From: CAVQMC01 sp963713505
Lineage (GTDB): Bacteria > Bacteroidota > Ignavibacteria > Ignavibacteriales > Ignavibacteriaceae
DNA length: 64,000 nt
NCBI GenBank assembly: GCA_963713505.1
Contig: CAVQMC010000007.1
Location: 124,001 to 188,000, forward strand
Direction of reading: 5' to 3'
Shown here: piece after piece, positions 8,898 through 18,739 of the stretch
Position numbering within the stretch: position 1 is the first letter of the stretch
Layout: each line of letters begins with the position of its first letter
Program-made: the position numbers and the translations under genes
Notes under the pieces: generated by a model
The model's input: the letters and a program-made list of their open reading frames with translations, nothing else
Told to the model about the DNA's origin: nothing
Database searches by the model: none

Positions 8898-9671
8898 CAA
8901 CCAAATTTGTAATTGATTTTGTAATAATATTATTAATCTTTTTACGGATTCTTTCGGCATTTGTAACAGCTCCTTTTTTCGGCGATAAGTCGATACCGGT
9001 TATTATTAAAATATTTCTAGCATTTATAATTGCATATATAATTTTTCTAGTTAGCGAAAATTCAAATATTCATGTTGAAACTTCTATTTGGTGGCTATTT
9101 ATAAACGCTGCCAAAGAAATTATTACGGGATTGATAATTGGCTACAGTCTTAATTTTGTTTTTTATGGAATATCATTTGCAGGCAGTTTAATAGGCTTTG
9201 ATATGGGTTTAAGCATTGCAACAGTTTTTAATCCGTTCGATGAATCTCAATCTGAAATTATCGGTCAAACAATTTTTCTAGGTGCAATTATAGTTTTTAT
9301 TTTAATAAATGGACATCATTATTTAATAAGCGGTCTTTTATATTCTTTTAAAGTTATTCCAATAGGAAAGCTGGTAATCTCTAAATCAGTTTATACTTTG
9401 TTGATAAAATATTCTGCCAACATATTTGTAATTGCCATAAAAATATCCGCACCAATTTTAATTTCGTTTTTCTTAATTAATATTGCCAGAAGGAATACTT
9501 GCCAGAGCAATTCCTCAAATGCAGATATTTTTTGTTACCCAGCCTTTATTAATAGGAATTGGGTTTTCGCTTTTAGTTATAACAACACCATTTATAATTT
9601 TTTTAATAAAAAATTTATTGGAATCATTTGAAGTTAATTTAATGCAATTAATGAAAGCTATGGGAACTTAA
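8894..9671 (+). CDS. fliR: Flagellar export gate protein FliR (reading frame interrupted)
   Basis: FliR completes the FliPQR export gate. The first frame gives multiple membrane helices up to ISAPILISFFLINIA and then leaves homology. The conserved continuation EGILARAIPQMQIFFVTQPL is in the next frame. Removing one C from the CC at 9486-9487 joins them as INIA-EGILARAIPQM, the standard FliR sequence pattern, and yields 258 residues, a normal length. I read this as a single extra base in the sequence. The gene is between fliQ (four-base overlap) and flhB (two bases). Confidence 0.9.
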
Positions 9672-9673
9672 TT

Positions 9674-10757
9674 ATGGCGGATGTCGATCAACAAGAAAAA
9701 ACCGAACAACCGTCTCAAAAAAAGCTTGATGAAGCAAGGGAAAAAGGCCAGGTGGCCAAAAGTCAGGAAATCAATTCATTATTGATTTTTACATCCGGCT
9801 TAATGCTTATTTATTTCTCACATAAATTAATTGCCGACCAATTAGGAAAGTTAACAAGAAAAATTTTTAACTCTCTGGATGTTTTAAATTTAAATGTTGA
9901 TAGTCTGCAAATGTTTTTAAAAGACATTACACTTGACACAATAATAAATTTACTGCCTTTTTTTCTTGGTCTTATTTATAGTTAGTGTTGTCGCAGGAGT
10001 TGCTCAAGTTGGTTTTAAGTTAAGTCCTAAAGCTCTCATGCCTGATTTTAAAAAATTTAATCCTATTAGCGGAATCAAAAAAGTTTTCTTTTCATCCAGA
10101 TCTCTTGTTGAATTATTAAAATCTCTCATAAAAATGTTCGTAATCGGATACTCTGTTTATTTCCTATTAAAAGATCTGGTATTAAATTCAGCATCATTAA
10201 TCGAATTATCCGTCAGTGAAATTGTAAATTTTATGGTCGATTCTACAATTACTTTGACCTGGAAAATAGCTCTTATTTATGCAGTGCTTGCCGCTTTAGA
10301 TTTTATATATCAAAGGTTTGCCTTTAAGAAAGAGATGAAAATGACTAAGCAGGAAGTTAAAGAAGAAAACAAACAGGTTGACGGAGATCCGCTTACAAAA
10401 TCCAGGATTAGAAAAATTCAAATGATGATGTCTAAAAACAGAATGATGCATGATATTCCGACGGCAGATGTTGTAGTCACAAACCCAACACATTATGCAA
10501 TAGCATTAAGATATAATATGCAAAAAGATGGTGCACCAAGAGTTGTTGCAAAAGGAGTTGATGCCTTAGCTCAAAAAATTAAAGATGTAGCAAAAGAAAA
10601 TAATATACCATTATATGAAGATAGGGAATTAGCTAGGGCATTATACAAGTATTGCGATATCGGTGACCAGGTACCGGAAAAATTATTTCAAGCGGTAGCT
10701 CAAATACTTGCATATATTTTTCAACTTAAAAAGAAAAGAAAGAAATCCATAGTTTAA
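9674..10757 (+). CDS. flhB: Flagellar export switch protein FlhB (reading frame interrupted)
   Basis: FlhB is the export-gate protein that sets substrate specificity together with FliK. The N-terminal part has the family start (EKTEQPSQKKLDEAREKGQV). The C-terminal part has the autocleavage site NPTH (in VVVTNPTHYAIALRY) and the FlhB cytoplasmic domain. The frame breaks in a run of seven T at 9958-9964. With six T the sequence reads LLPFFLVLFIVSVVAG and the protein is 360 residues, the normal size. The retained NPTH site argues for a working gene and a sequence error. Confidence 0.93.
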
Positions 10758-10760
10758 TTT

Positions 10761-12806
10761 ATGAAACGCTTCAGTAAAAATACGGATATAATATTAGCAC
10801 TCGGCTTAATTTTTATATTGGGCTTAATGTTAATTCCATTGCCTCCAACATTACTGGATTTCTTTTTAGCAATAAATATAAGTCTTGCAGTTTTAATTCT
10901 TATAGTCTCTCTTTATATACAATCACCTTTGGATATTTCTATATTTCCCGGCTTATTATTAGTCCTAACTTTATTTAGATTATCTCTAAATATAAGTTCT
11001 ACAAGATTAATTTTAATTGAAGGAAATGCCGGTAAAATTATTCAGAGTTTTGGATCGTTTGTAGTCGGCGGAAATTACGTAGTCGGATTTATCATATTTA
11101 TAATTTTAGTGATAATTCAGTTTATTGTAATTATAAAAGGATCAGGCAGAATCTCGGAAGTTGCTGCAAGATTTACATTAGATGCAATGCCCGGAAAGCA
11201 AATGGCAATTGATGCCGATCTTAATGCCGGTTTGATAAATGAAAAAGAGGCCAGGATCAGAAGAGATAACATCAGCCGTGAATCCGAGTTTTACGGAGCA
11301 ATGGACGGTGCAAGTAAGTTCGTCAAAGGTGATGCAATTGCAGGATTACTTATAAATGCAATAAATATAATCGGCGGTTTTATTATTGGTGTTGCTCAAA
11401 GAGGTTTAACTTTTTCAGATGCTTTAAAAACATATACAATATTAACCATTGGTGACGGCTTAGTTTCCCAAATTCCCGCTCTTTTAATTGCAACTGCAGC
11501 CGGTTTAGTTGTTACAAGAAGTGCTGCCGGTACTTCTCTCGATACACAAATGCGGACACAGCTTCTTTCAAATCCAAGAGTATTAGGAACCGTTTCTGCT
11601 ACTATTTTTTTATTTTCAGTTATTCCTGGAATGCCTACAATTCCGTTTTTACTTTTAAGTATTATTTTAGGTTTTACTGCTTACGCAAGTAGAAAAAAAT
11701 TAAAGTCCAAAAAGAATGAAGAAACTGCTGAAGTTGAAGAAACTCCTGCCGAAGAAACAGTTGAACAATACCTTCAAGTTGATCCGATCGAAATTGAAAT
11801 TGGATATGGATTAATCAGTTTGGTTGATGAAAGGCAGGGGGGAAATCTTTTCCAAAAGATTTCATCTACTAGAAAATATATAGCTTTGGAATATGGTGTT
11901 TTAATTCCGCCGGTCAGAGTAAGAGATAATTTACAGCTTAACCCAAATGAATATATTATAAAAATTAAAGGCAATGTTGTAGCTTCATATGAGATTTATA
12001 CAGATAGATTTTTGGCTATGAATCCCGGAAGTATAAGTGAAAAATTAAATGGAATACCCACCTTTGATCCTGCTTTTAATTTGCCTGCATTCTGGATAAA
12101 TAATGAGGAAAAAGATAAAGCCGAACTTTTAGAGTTTACGGTTGTTGACGGAACTTCAGTTTTGTCTACGCACTTGCAGGAAACTTTAAAGAAAAATTTT
12201 GACAAGATTTTATCGCGTCAAGCTGTTAAACAATTATTGGAAAATTTAAAGAAAGAATATCCTGCTGTAATTGAAGAAATAAATCCTGATACTCTGCCGC
12301 TTGGAATAATCCAAAAAGTTCTACAGAATTTATTAAGAGAGTATATTCCGATTAAAGATCTTGTTCAAATATTGGAAGCTTTAATAGATTATTCAAAAGT
12401 AACTAAAAATGCAGATGTACTTACTGAGTATGTCAGGCATTCAATTGGAGATTTGATCGCTAATATTTATAAAGATAGTAATAACATTATCCACGCTGCT
12501 TCTTTGGGACAAGGAATTGAGGAAATTATTTCAAAATCTCTTCAAGGTCAAAAAGAACCAAGTTTAAATCTAGGATTGAATCCTAAAGTTTTAAGAGAAA
12601 TTCAATTACTTATCGAAAAAATAATTGAGAACTTTAAGGACTTAGGCTATCCGCCGGTGTTTATTACTTCAGCAACAATAAGACTTTATTTTTACAGATT
12701 GATTAATTCAAGTTTTCCCGATGTTGTTGTATTGTCATTTTCAGAATTGCCTTCAAATGTTGAAATGGAATTTATAGATAAATTGGAATTAGAATATGCA
12801 AATTAA
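10761..12806 (+). CDS. flhA: Flagellar export gate protein FlhA
   Basis: FlhA is the large export-gate subunit that docks chaperone-substrate complexes and uses proton flux. The 681-residue protein has about eight N-terminal membrane helices. It carries the cytoplasmic-loop signature ARFTLDAMPGKQMAIDADLN, an acidic linker near residue 325 (EETAEVEETPAEET) and the large C-terminal cytoplasmic domain. It is intact. Its end overlaps flhF by 11 bases. Confidence 0.97.
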   Translation: MKRFSKNTDIILALGLIFILGLMLIPLPPTLLDFFLAINISLAVLILIVSLYIQSPLDISIFPGLLLVLTLFRLSLNISSTRLILIEGNAGKIIQSFGSFVVGGNYVVGFIIFIILVIIQFIVIIKGSGRISEVAARFTLDAMPGKQMAIDADLNAGLINEKEARIRRDNISRESEFYGAMDGASKFVKGDAIAGLLINAINIIGGFIIGVAQRGLTFSDALKTYTILTIGDGLVSQIPALLIATAAGLVVTRSAAGTSLDTQMRTQLLSNPRVLGTVSATIFLFSVIPGMPTIPFLLLSIILGFTAYASRKKLKSKKNEETAEVEETPAEETVEQYLQVDPIEIEIGYGLISLVDERQGGNLFQKISSTRKYIALEYGVLIPPVRVRDNLQLNPNEYIIKIKGNVVASYEIYTDRFLAMNPGSISEKLNGIPTFDPAFNLPAFWINNEEKDKAELLEFTVVDGTSVLSTHLQETLKKNFDKILSRQAVKQLLENLKKEYPAVIEEINPDTLPLGIIQKVLQNLLREYIPIKDLVQILEALIDYSKVTKNADVLTEYVRHSIGDLIANIYKDSNNIIHAASLGQGIEEIISKSLQGQKEPSLNLGLNPKVLREIQLLIEKIIENFKDLGYPPVFITSATIRLYFYRLINSSFPDVVVLSFSELPSNVEMEFIDKLELEYAN

Positions 12807-13905
12807 AAAATATACAGCACCGACTTTAAAAGAAGCATCGTTAAAAATGAAATCCGAATTAGGTGAAGAAGCTGTTATTCTCGGTTCAAGAATTGTTGAA
12901 AATGAATATAATCTTGGTAGAAAAAAAATGTATGAAATAACCGCTGGATTAGATAAGCCGATAAATGCAAAAGTAAAATCAAATCAAAGTTTAAATAACC
13001 GTAAAAAAGAAATATCAAACCTAAAAAATAAAATTTATCAAAATAAAAATAATTCCAAGGTATCAGCTAAACCGCAAATCAAAAATACTAAAAATAAAGA
13101 AGCGGAAAATTCGGATTTAAAAAGAGAAATTAAAGATATAATTGATACTTTAGCTTTTAAAGAAGTTCATAAATCTATTATAACTGTTATTATGAAGCAG
13201 CTGAAAAGTTATGAAAAATTTCTGCATACTTCTAATCTTGATAGCTATGTTTTATCGATTATTTCTTCATTTATTCAGGTCAAAAACTTTGAACTTAACA
13301 AGAAGAATTCTCCAAAAATTGTTAGTATAGTGGGGCCGACAGGAGTCGGCAAAACAACATGTATCGCAAAGTTAGCAGTAATTGCAAAACTTCTTAATGA
13401 ACTAAAAGTCGGTCTTATTTCTATTGATACATTTAGGCTCGGCGCTATTGATCAGCTGAAAATCTTTTCGGAAATAAGCAATATTGATTTTCAAGTTGCA
13501 TATGAACCTGAAGAGATGCCGGAATTAATAAATAAATTTAAAGATAAAGATGTAATTTTTATTGACACTGCCGGTAGAAGTCAAAAAGATATTAAACAGC
13601 TTGAAAAAACAAAAGAATATTTAAACAATATAAAAGTTGATGAAACATTTCTTGTATTAAGTGCAACAAATACGACTAGAACTTTATATGATGTTGTTGA
13701 AAAATTTAAAATCTTTAATTATGGTTCTTTAATTTTTACTAAAATTGATGAAGCTGCAGTTTTTGGAAATGTTCTGAATGTGGTTAGTAATTTTAATCTT
13801 CCGGTAACATTTTTATCAAACGGGCAAGTAATTCCCGATGATATTATTGCCGCTGATTCCGAGTTTATATCTAACCTTGTTTTGACCGGAAAGATGAATA
13901 AATGA
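12796..13905 (+). CDS. flhF: Flagellar SRP-like GTPase FlhF
   Basis: FlhF is an SRP-type GTPase that sets the number and polar placement of flagella. The 369-residue protein has an N-terminal basic, Asn/Lys-rich B domain, then the NG domain. The P-loop is GPTGVGKTT at residues 180-188, followed by the SRP GTPase motifs DTFRLGAIDQL and DTAGRSQKD. It is followed by flhG with a four-base overlap, the usual pair controlling flagellar number. Confidence 0.95.
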   Translation: MQIKKYTAPTLKEASLKMKSELGEEAVILGSRIVENEYNLGRKKMYEITAGLDKPINAKVKSNQSLNNRKKEISNLKNKIYQNKNNSKVSAKPQIKNTKNKEAENSDLKREIKDIIDTLAFKEVHKSIITVIMKQLKSYEKFLHTSNLDSYVLSIISSFIQVKNFELNKKNSPKIVSIVGPTGVGKTTCIAKLAVIAKLLNELKVGLISIDTFRLGAIDQLKIFSEISNIDFQVAYEPEEMPELINKFKDKDVIFIDTAGRSQKDIKQLEKTKEYLNNIKVDETFLVLSATNTTRTLYDVVEKFKIFNYGSLIFTKIDEAAVFGNVLNVVSNFNLPVTFLSNGQVIPDDIIAADSEFISNLVLTGKMNK

Positions 13906-14750
13906 CAGGGCAGGCAGAAAGATTAAATAATCTTTTTAAAGAAGAAACTTTTAATGAACAAGAAGTTATTGATAATCTTGTTGCTTTTTCATCCGGGAAA
14001 GGTGGAACCGGTAAAACATTTTTATCATTAAATATTGCTTATGCACTTTCCAAATTAAACAAGAAAGTTTTATTAATTGATCTGGATTTAAATTACGCAA
14101 ATCTTAATTTATTAGTGAATAAAATATCCGATAAAAACATCTCTAATCTATTAAGTAGTAATTGTTCAATAAACGATTTAATCTTTAAATACAACCAGAA
14201 CTTAGATTTTATCTTCGGGGTTTCAGGAGAATATCCTTTATTAGAATTTGATAACAAACTGATAAGTTTTTTACTGGCAGGTTTAAACTCGATAAAAAAT
14301 AATTATGATTTTATTTTTATTGATACTGCATCCGGCGGGAATAAATATCAAATTAAATTTTTAAGCAAGTGCGGAATTAATATTTTGGTATCTACACCGG
14401 AACCAACATCTGTTATGGATTCTTATGTAATAATTAAAATGCTGAATGGATTGAATTATACAGGCGAGAAGTTATTGATCATAAATAAAACCGAAAATTC
14501 TGCAGAAATTAAAGAAACTTATAATAATATTAGTACTGCAGCTAAACATTTCTTAAATGATTCAATAAAATTATTAGCATCTGTTAATAATGATAAATTA
14601 GTAAGCGCTTCAATCGCTGAGCAAAATTTATATTTAGATCTTTTCCAGGATTCTCCAACAGCAAGTCAAATATTTGAAGTCGCACAAAGGTTATTTGATT
14701 TCAGTCAAATGGCTAATATTAAGCAATCATATAATACACACCAAAATTAA
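13902..14750 (+). CDS. flhG: MinD/ParA-like flagellar number regulator FlhG
   Basis: FlhG (FleN, YlxH) is a MinD-type ATPase that counterbalances FlhF to limit flagellar number. The 282-residue protein has the deviant Walker A KGGTGKT at residues 33-39, the following LLIDLDLNYANLNLLV strand and FIFIDTASG as Walker B. The N-terminal peptide (residues 1-15, with QAERL) resembles the FlhF-activating DQAxxLR helix of this family. It starts within the flhF stop region. Confidence 0.9.
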   Translation: MTGQAERLNNLFKEETFNEQEVIDNLVAFSSGKGGTGKTFLSLNIAYALSKLNKKVLLIDLDLNYANLNLLVNKISDKNISNLLSSNCSINDLIFKYNQNLDFIFGVSGEYPLLEFDNKLISFLLAGLNSIKNNYDFIFIDTASGGNKYQIKFLSKCGINILVSTPEPTSVMDSYVIIKMLNGLNYTGEKLLIINKTENSAEIKETYNNISTAAKHFLNDSIKLLASVNNDKLVSASIAEQNLYLDLFQDSPTASQIFEVAQRLFDFSQMANIKQSYNTHQN

Positions 14751-14842
14751 ACTCCTATTTTTCCGTCATATAACTGTTTTTTAACATTTTTTTTAACAAC
14801 CCAAATTGGTACAGCTTTTGTCTTTTACAGATGTAAAATATT

Positions 14843-15049
14843 ATGCAAAAGGTAATTATATATATCGGTTTATTAGTGTTTTTCTTAGCTCTTATCTTTT
14901 TTTCCAGATTAGGGTGGCCGTTTCAAATCGTTCTTTTTAAGTCTTTCATTCTTTTTTTAGTTATTACGATTATGATGAGCCTGTTGGCAATAATTTTCAT
15001 TAAAACTGTAAACAAAACCAATTTTGACGATAGTCAGGATTTTCAATAA
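14843..15049 (+). CDS. Small two-helix membrane protein, unknown
   Basis: This 68-residue protein has two hydrophobic helices (about residues 5-20 and 28-53) joined by a short loop (RLGWPF) and a polar tail (NKTNFDDSQDFQ). I do not recognise a family. It sits between flhG and the flagellar sigma factor, 21 bases before the latter, so it probably belongs to the flagellar transcript. No strong Shine-Dalgarno is visible before the ATG, which lowers confidence slightly. Confidence 0.6.
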   Translation: MQKVIIYIGLLVFFLALIFFSRLGWPFQIVLFKSFILFLVITIMMSLLAIIFIKTVNKTNFDDSQDFQ

Positions 15050-15070
15050 AATATTTGGGAAATACCTATA

Positions 15071-15704
15071 ATGAATAACACACAATTATGGTATGAATAC
15101 AAAAGCTCTCATGACGCCGGCCTTAAACAAAAAATAGTTTTAAACTATACAAAGCTGGTTCATTACGTTATCCATCATTCAAAACTTGCCAACTTGGGAA
15201 TTCTCGATGACCGGGATTATTTTCAATTCGGAATTGAAGGTTTAAGTGAAGCAATAGATAGGTTTGATCCGGACTATGGTACCAAATTCGAAACGTATGC
15301 AATACAAAGAATAAGAGGAAAAATTATAGATGAATTGAGAAAGCTTCAAAAAAAACAAGTTCTGACAAACTCTTCAAATGAACCTGAAGAATTTTATATA
15401 AGCAATTTATCAATTGATAAAACAATTGATGAAGATGAAAGTTTTTCCTTATCCGACACAATTCCCAGCGATTATGATAAACCAAATGAAGAAGTTGAAA
15501 AAAATGAAGCAATTGATTTTTTGAAAAGTAGCCATTAAGAATTTACCGGAAAGAGACAGACTTATAATTGGTCTTTATTATTATGAAAATTTAAACTACC
15601 AGGAAATTGCCAGCATTCTTAATATAACAATTTCCAGAGTTTCACAAGTTCACTCAAAAATAATGAAAAATTTAAAGAACAAACTGTCGTTTATAAATGC
15701 CTGA
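15071..15704 (+). CDS. fliA: Flagellar sigma factor FliA/WhiG type (reading frame interrupted)
   Basis: This is an alternative sigma-28 family factor for late flagellar genes. Region 2 is seen as FQFGIEGLSEAIDRFDPDYG followed by KFETYAIQRIRGKIIDELR. Region 4 (NLPERDRLIIGLYYYENLNY, then QEIASILNITISRVSQVHSK) lies in the next frame. Removing one A from AAAA at 15524-15527 joins the frames as DFLKVAIKNLPERDR and gives 210 residues. The stop at 15702-15704 overlaps the next gene's ATG at 15697. No anti-sigma factor FlgM is visible in the window. Confidence 0.88.
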
Positions 15705-16557
15705 TATTGATATTACCAATAGCTTAAAGAAAAAAAACATAAGCGGAATACTAAAGAGTATTAGGAATTTGCCATCAATACCTACTGTATTAATAGAAGT
15801 CTCAAGATTACTGGATAATCCAATGACTAATGCTTCCGAACTGGCAGAAACAATAAGTAAAGATCAAGGTATTGTTGCAAAAATTTTAACTGTTGCAAAT
15901 TCATCTTTGTATGGTTTGCCGAGAAGAGTTTCCACGGTGGATTTTGCAATTGTAATATTGGGATTTGAGAATATAAAAAATATAGTTATTGCTTTAACAA
16001 CAATTGAAACCTTCAGCGGGAAAAGCGATAAGAATTGGAATAAAAGCAGTTACTGGATTCATTCAATGACAGTTGCAGGTCTTGCCAAAAAAATTGCAGA
16101 AGATATCGGTTTTCCAAAATCAGGCGAAGCTTTCACATCAGGCTTACTTCATGATCTTGGTGTCTCTATTATTCAAAGATATATGAATGATGAATTTAAT
16201 CAAATATGTGAATTAGTAGAAATGAATAACATTTCTTTTTTCAAAGCAGAACAGAATATTCTAGGAGCAACACATCAGGAAATCGGTAAACTGCTTGTTG
16301 AAAAATGGAATTTACCAAAGTCCTTGAGCGATGCAATTTATTATCACCATACTCCCGAAGCCTGTGAAGAAAATAATAAACTTGCCGCAATTATTCATCT
16401 TGCTGATTATATGACTCAGTATTTTAACAAAGGTACATTTAAATGGGACCAAGACTATGAACTGGATAAATCCGTGATCGATATTCTAAATTTAGGCGAC
16501 GAGGAATATCTGGAACAATTCATAGACAGTTATCAAAATTATTTAATTAATTCTTAG
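15697..16557 (+). CDS. HDOD domain protein (first of two)
   Basis: HDOD proteins are degenerate HD-phosphohydrolase-like signalling scaffolds. This 286-residue protein has the HDOD core from about residue 20 (SIPTVLIEVSRLLDNP, then VAKILTVANSSLYGLPRRVS) and a partly kept HD motif (GLLHDLGVSIIQRY). It overlaps the end of fliA by eight bases and is followed by a paralogue 23 bases later. Its place in the flagellar operon suggests a link to motility control, but the ligand and partner are unknown. Confidence 0.88.
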   Translation: MPDIDITNSLKKKNISGILKSIRNLPSIPTVLIEVSRLLDNPMTNASELAETISKDQGIVAKILTVANSSLYGLPRRVSTVDFAIVILGFENIKNIVIALTTIETFSGKSDKNWNKSSYWIHSMTVAGLAKKIAEDIGFPKSGEAFTSGLLHDLGVSIIQRYMNDEFNQICELVEMNNISFFKAEQNILGATHQEIGKLLVEKWNLPKSLSDAIYYHHTPEACEENNKLAAIIHLADYMTQYFNKGTFKWDQDYELDKSVIDILNLGDEEYLEQFIDSYQNYLINS

Positions 16558-16580
16558 AAACATTTATAAAGTGAATCAAT

Positions 16581-17468
16581 ATGCTTGTAGACGTAAACAC
16601 ACAACAGCAAAAAAGGAATAAGACAGAATTAGTTCTTAAGAATATTTATAATCTGCCGCCGATTCCTAAAATTATGGAAGAGACCCTTAAAATGATCGAC
16701 AGTAAGAGCGTAAATAATACAGAGCTTGCTAAAGTTATTTCTAAGGATTTAAGTCTCGTTGCAAAAATATTAACAATTGCAAATTCTCCTATGTATGGTT
16801 TGCAGAGAAGGGTAACAAATATTGATTTTGCAATTTTAGTATTAGGATTCAGCGAATTAAGAAATATTATTTCCGTACTGTCTTTATCCGAAGCGTTTAA
16901 AAATAAAACAGATAAATATTTAGATCAGAAAAAATTCTGGATGCATTCTTTCCTAACCGGTAGCGCCGCAAAAAGGTTATCTGAAGAAATAGAATTTTAT
17001 AATAAAGGCGAAGCTTTCATCGGCGGATTTCTGCATGACCTCGGAATTTCTGTTATTCACAGGTACCTGCATTCAAACTTTGTTGAAATTCAGGAGCTTG
17101 TTACAAATAAAGGTTTAACATACCGGGAAGCCGAACTTGAAGTATTGGGAATGGATCACCAGGAAATCGGCTTCTTCTTAATGGAAAGATGGAATTTCCC
17201 GATGGAATTATGTAATGCAGTTTTACATCATCATCAAGCCGTAAAAGCTACTCAGGAAGATAAACTGTTATCTACTGTTATCAATTTTGCTGATTATATG
17301 ACCCAGGCTTTAATGATTGGTGATTTTGATTGGGATGTTAATATAGAATTGTGTAAAGAAGTTTATACAACTTTCGGATTCAAAAATGACGAAGATGTTG
17401 AACACTTTGTAAACAGTTACAAAGAACTTTTTGAAAACCAAATGGATTCAGTAAGGCATTTAAATTGA
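16581..17468 (+). CDS. HDOD domain protein (second of two)
   Basis: This 295-residue paralogue of the preceding gene shares the HDOD core (LPPIPKIMEETLKMIDSKSV, VAKILTIANSPMYGLQRRVT) and the HD pattern (GGFLHDLGISVIHRYLH). The two genes arose by tandem duplication. Its stop overlaps the TTG start of the following sensor-kinase-like gene by four bases, so the pair is likely co-expressed with it. Confidence 0.88.
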   Translation: MLVDVNTQQQKRNKTELVLKNIYNLPPIPKIMEETLKMIDSKSVNNTELAKVISKDLSLVAKILTIANSPMYGLQRRVTNIDFAILVLGFSELRNIISVLSLSEAFKNKTDKYLDQKKFWMHSFLTGSAAKRLSEEIEFYNKGEAFIGGFLHDLGISVIHRYLHSNFVEIQELVTNKGLTYREAELEVLGMDHQEIGFFLMERWNFPMELCNAVLHHHQAVKATQEDKLLSTVINFADYMTQALMIGDFDWDVNIELCKEVYTTFGFKNDEDVEHFVNSYKELFENQMDSVRHLN

Positions 17469-18739
17469 GAGTTATAAAAGACAATACCGCTGCATTTGAA
17501 TCTTTTTATAAGACGATTCCTTATATCCAGAATAATTTGAATAACACTAAAGAATTCAGCGGACAGGATATAACAAAAATTACAAATTACTTTGATAAGA
17601 TTTTTTCTTTTCAAAACGAAATTAAAAATGCGGCAGGTATTAACTCTGTTCTTAAAATTCTAAATAATACCTTAAAATATATAATCAATTATAAAGAAGC
17701 CGGTGTTTTTATTTTTAATGAAAACAAAACTGAGCTAATGCCTCTAAGTAAAGAAATATCGGAATATTCGACAGAATTTATAAACAAAGCATATTCTGAA
17801 GGAATTATAGATTGGATTTTTGAATCATCCAAACACAAGTTTATACCGGATTTCAAAATATACAATATTAAAGGCTCCAAACTAAATTATTTAGTTTATC
17901 CGGTACTAAACAGTAGGCATAAACGCGGCTTGCTTTTTCTACTTACTCCTCTTGCTAATTTAGATCATGGATCGCTTGATGATAAGATGATTCAGACAGT
18001 ATTGGAAATTGCTTCACAAAAAATTGAAATACTTAAAACCCAGATAGTTTCTAAAAAATCATACAATGATCTTCAACTATATCAAAGTAAATTAATTAAT
18101 GATTATAAACTTGCTGCAATCGGAGAACTTACTGTTGGAATTGTAGATGAAATACTAACTCCGCTGCAGGTTGTTTTAAGTTTAATAGACATTGAAGAAA
18201 AAGAAAATAATATACTAACTAAAAACGACGCTCAATCTATTAAAAATCAGATAAAAAAAGTAAATGTAATTATTGAAAGACTTGTCAAATTTGCGGGAAT
18301 TAAAAATGACAATATCAAGATATATCCTTGCAGTCTCAATAATTTAATTACAGAATATTATTTGTTACTTAAATCTACATTAGAAAATAACAACCGTGAA
18401 TGCATTTTAGATCTTGGAAAAAATGTACCCAACATACTTACAAATCCTAATTATATAAACCAAATACTTGCTAATACTTTTGGAGTGATAAATTTACTTA
18501 AAACAGATTCGGTCGGAATAATCATTCAAACCAGATTTTCTGAAGATAAAATAAATTTAAGATTTGCAGTTACAGAAATTATTGAAGATCTGAAAAATAA
18601 AAATGATAAATCTTATTTCAACTTGAAGCTTATCAACAATTTAATGAAAAAACATGAAGGTGAATTGAAAATAAATATTTCACAGCGTAACGGAACTATA
18701 TTATTAATGTCATTTCCTTTAAAGAGAAAATTAAGATGA
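17465..18739 (+). CDS. Degenerate GAF/histidine-kinase-like protein
   Basis: This 424-residue protein resembles a soluble sensor kinase. It has a GAF-like sensory region at about residues 55-190, then an H-box-like segment at 217-235 (AAIGELTVGIVDEILTPLQ) and a C-terminal ATPase-like region. In active kinases the H-box reads GxAHE. Here Asp (D228) replaces the His. The N-box (LANTFGVINLL) and the glycine-rich lid are also poorly kept. It is therefore probably a non-catalytic pseudokinase or scaffold. The start is a TTG that overlaps the previous stop, and no ATG is nearby. Confidence 0.75.
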   Translation: MRVIKDNTAAFESFYKTIPYIQNNLNNTKEFSGQDITKITNYFDKIFSFQNEIKNAAGINSVLKILNNTLKYIINYKEAGVFIFNENKTELMPLSKEISEYSTEFINKAYSEGIIDWIFESSKHKFIPDFKIYNIKGSKLNYLVYPVLNSRHKRGLLFLLTPLANLDHGSLDDKMIQTVLEIASQKIEILKTQIVSKKSYNDLQLYQSKLINDYKLAAIGELTVGIVDEILTPLQVVLSLIDIEEKENNILTKNDAQSIKNQIKKVNVIIERLVKFAGIKNDNIKIYPCSLNNLITEYYLLLKSTLENNNRECILDLGKNVPNILTNPNYINQILANTFGVINLLKTDSVGIIIQTRFSEDKINLRFAVTEIIEDLKNKNDKSYFNLKLINNLMKKHEGELKINISQRNGTILLMSFPLKRKLR

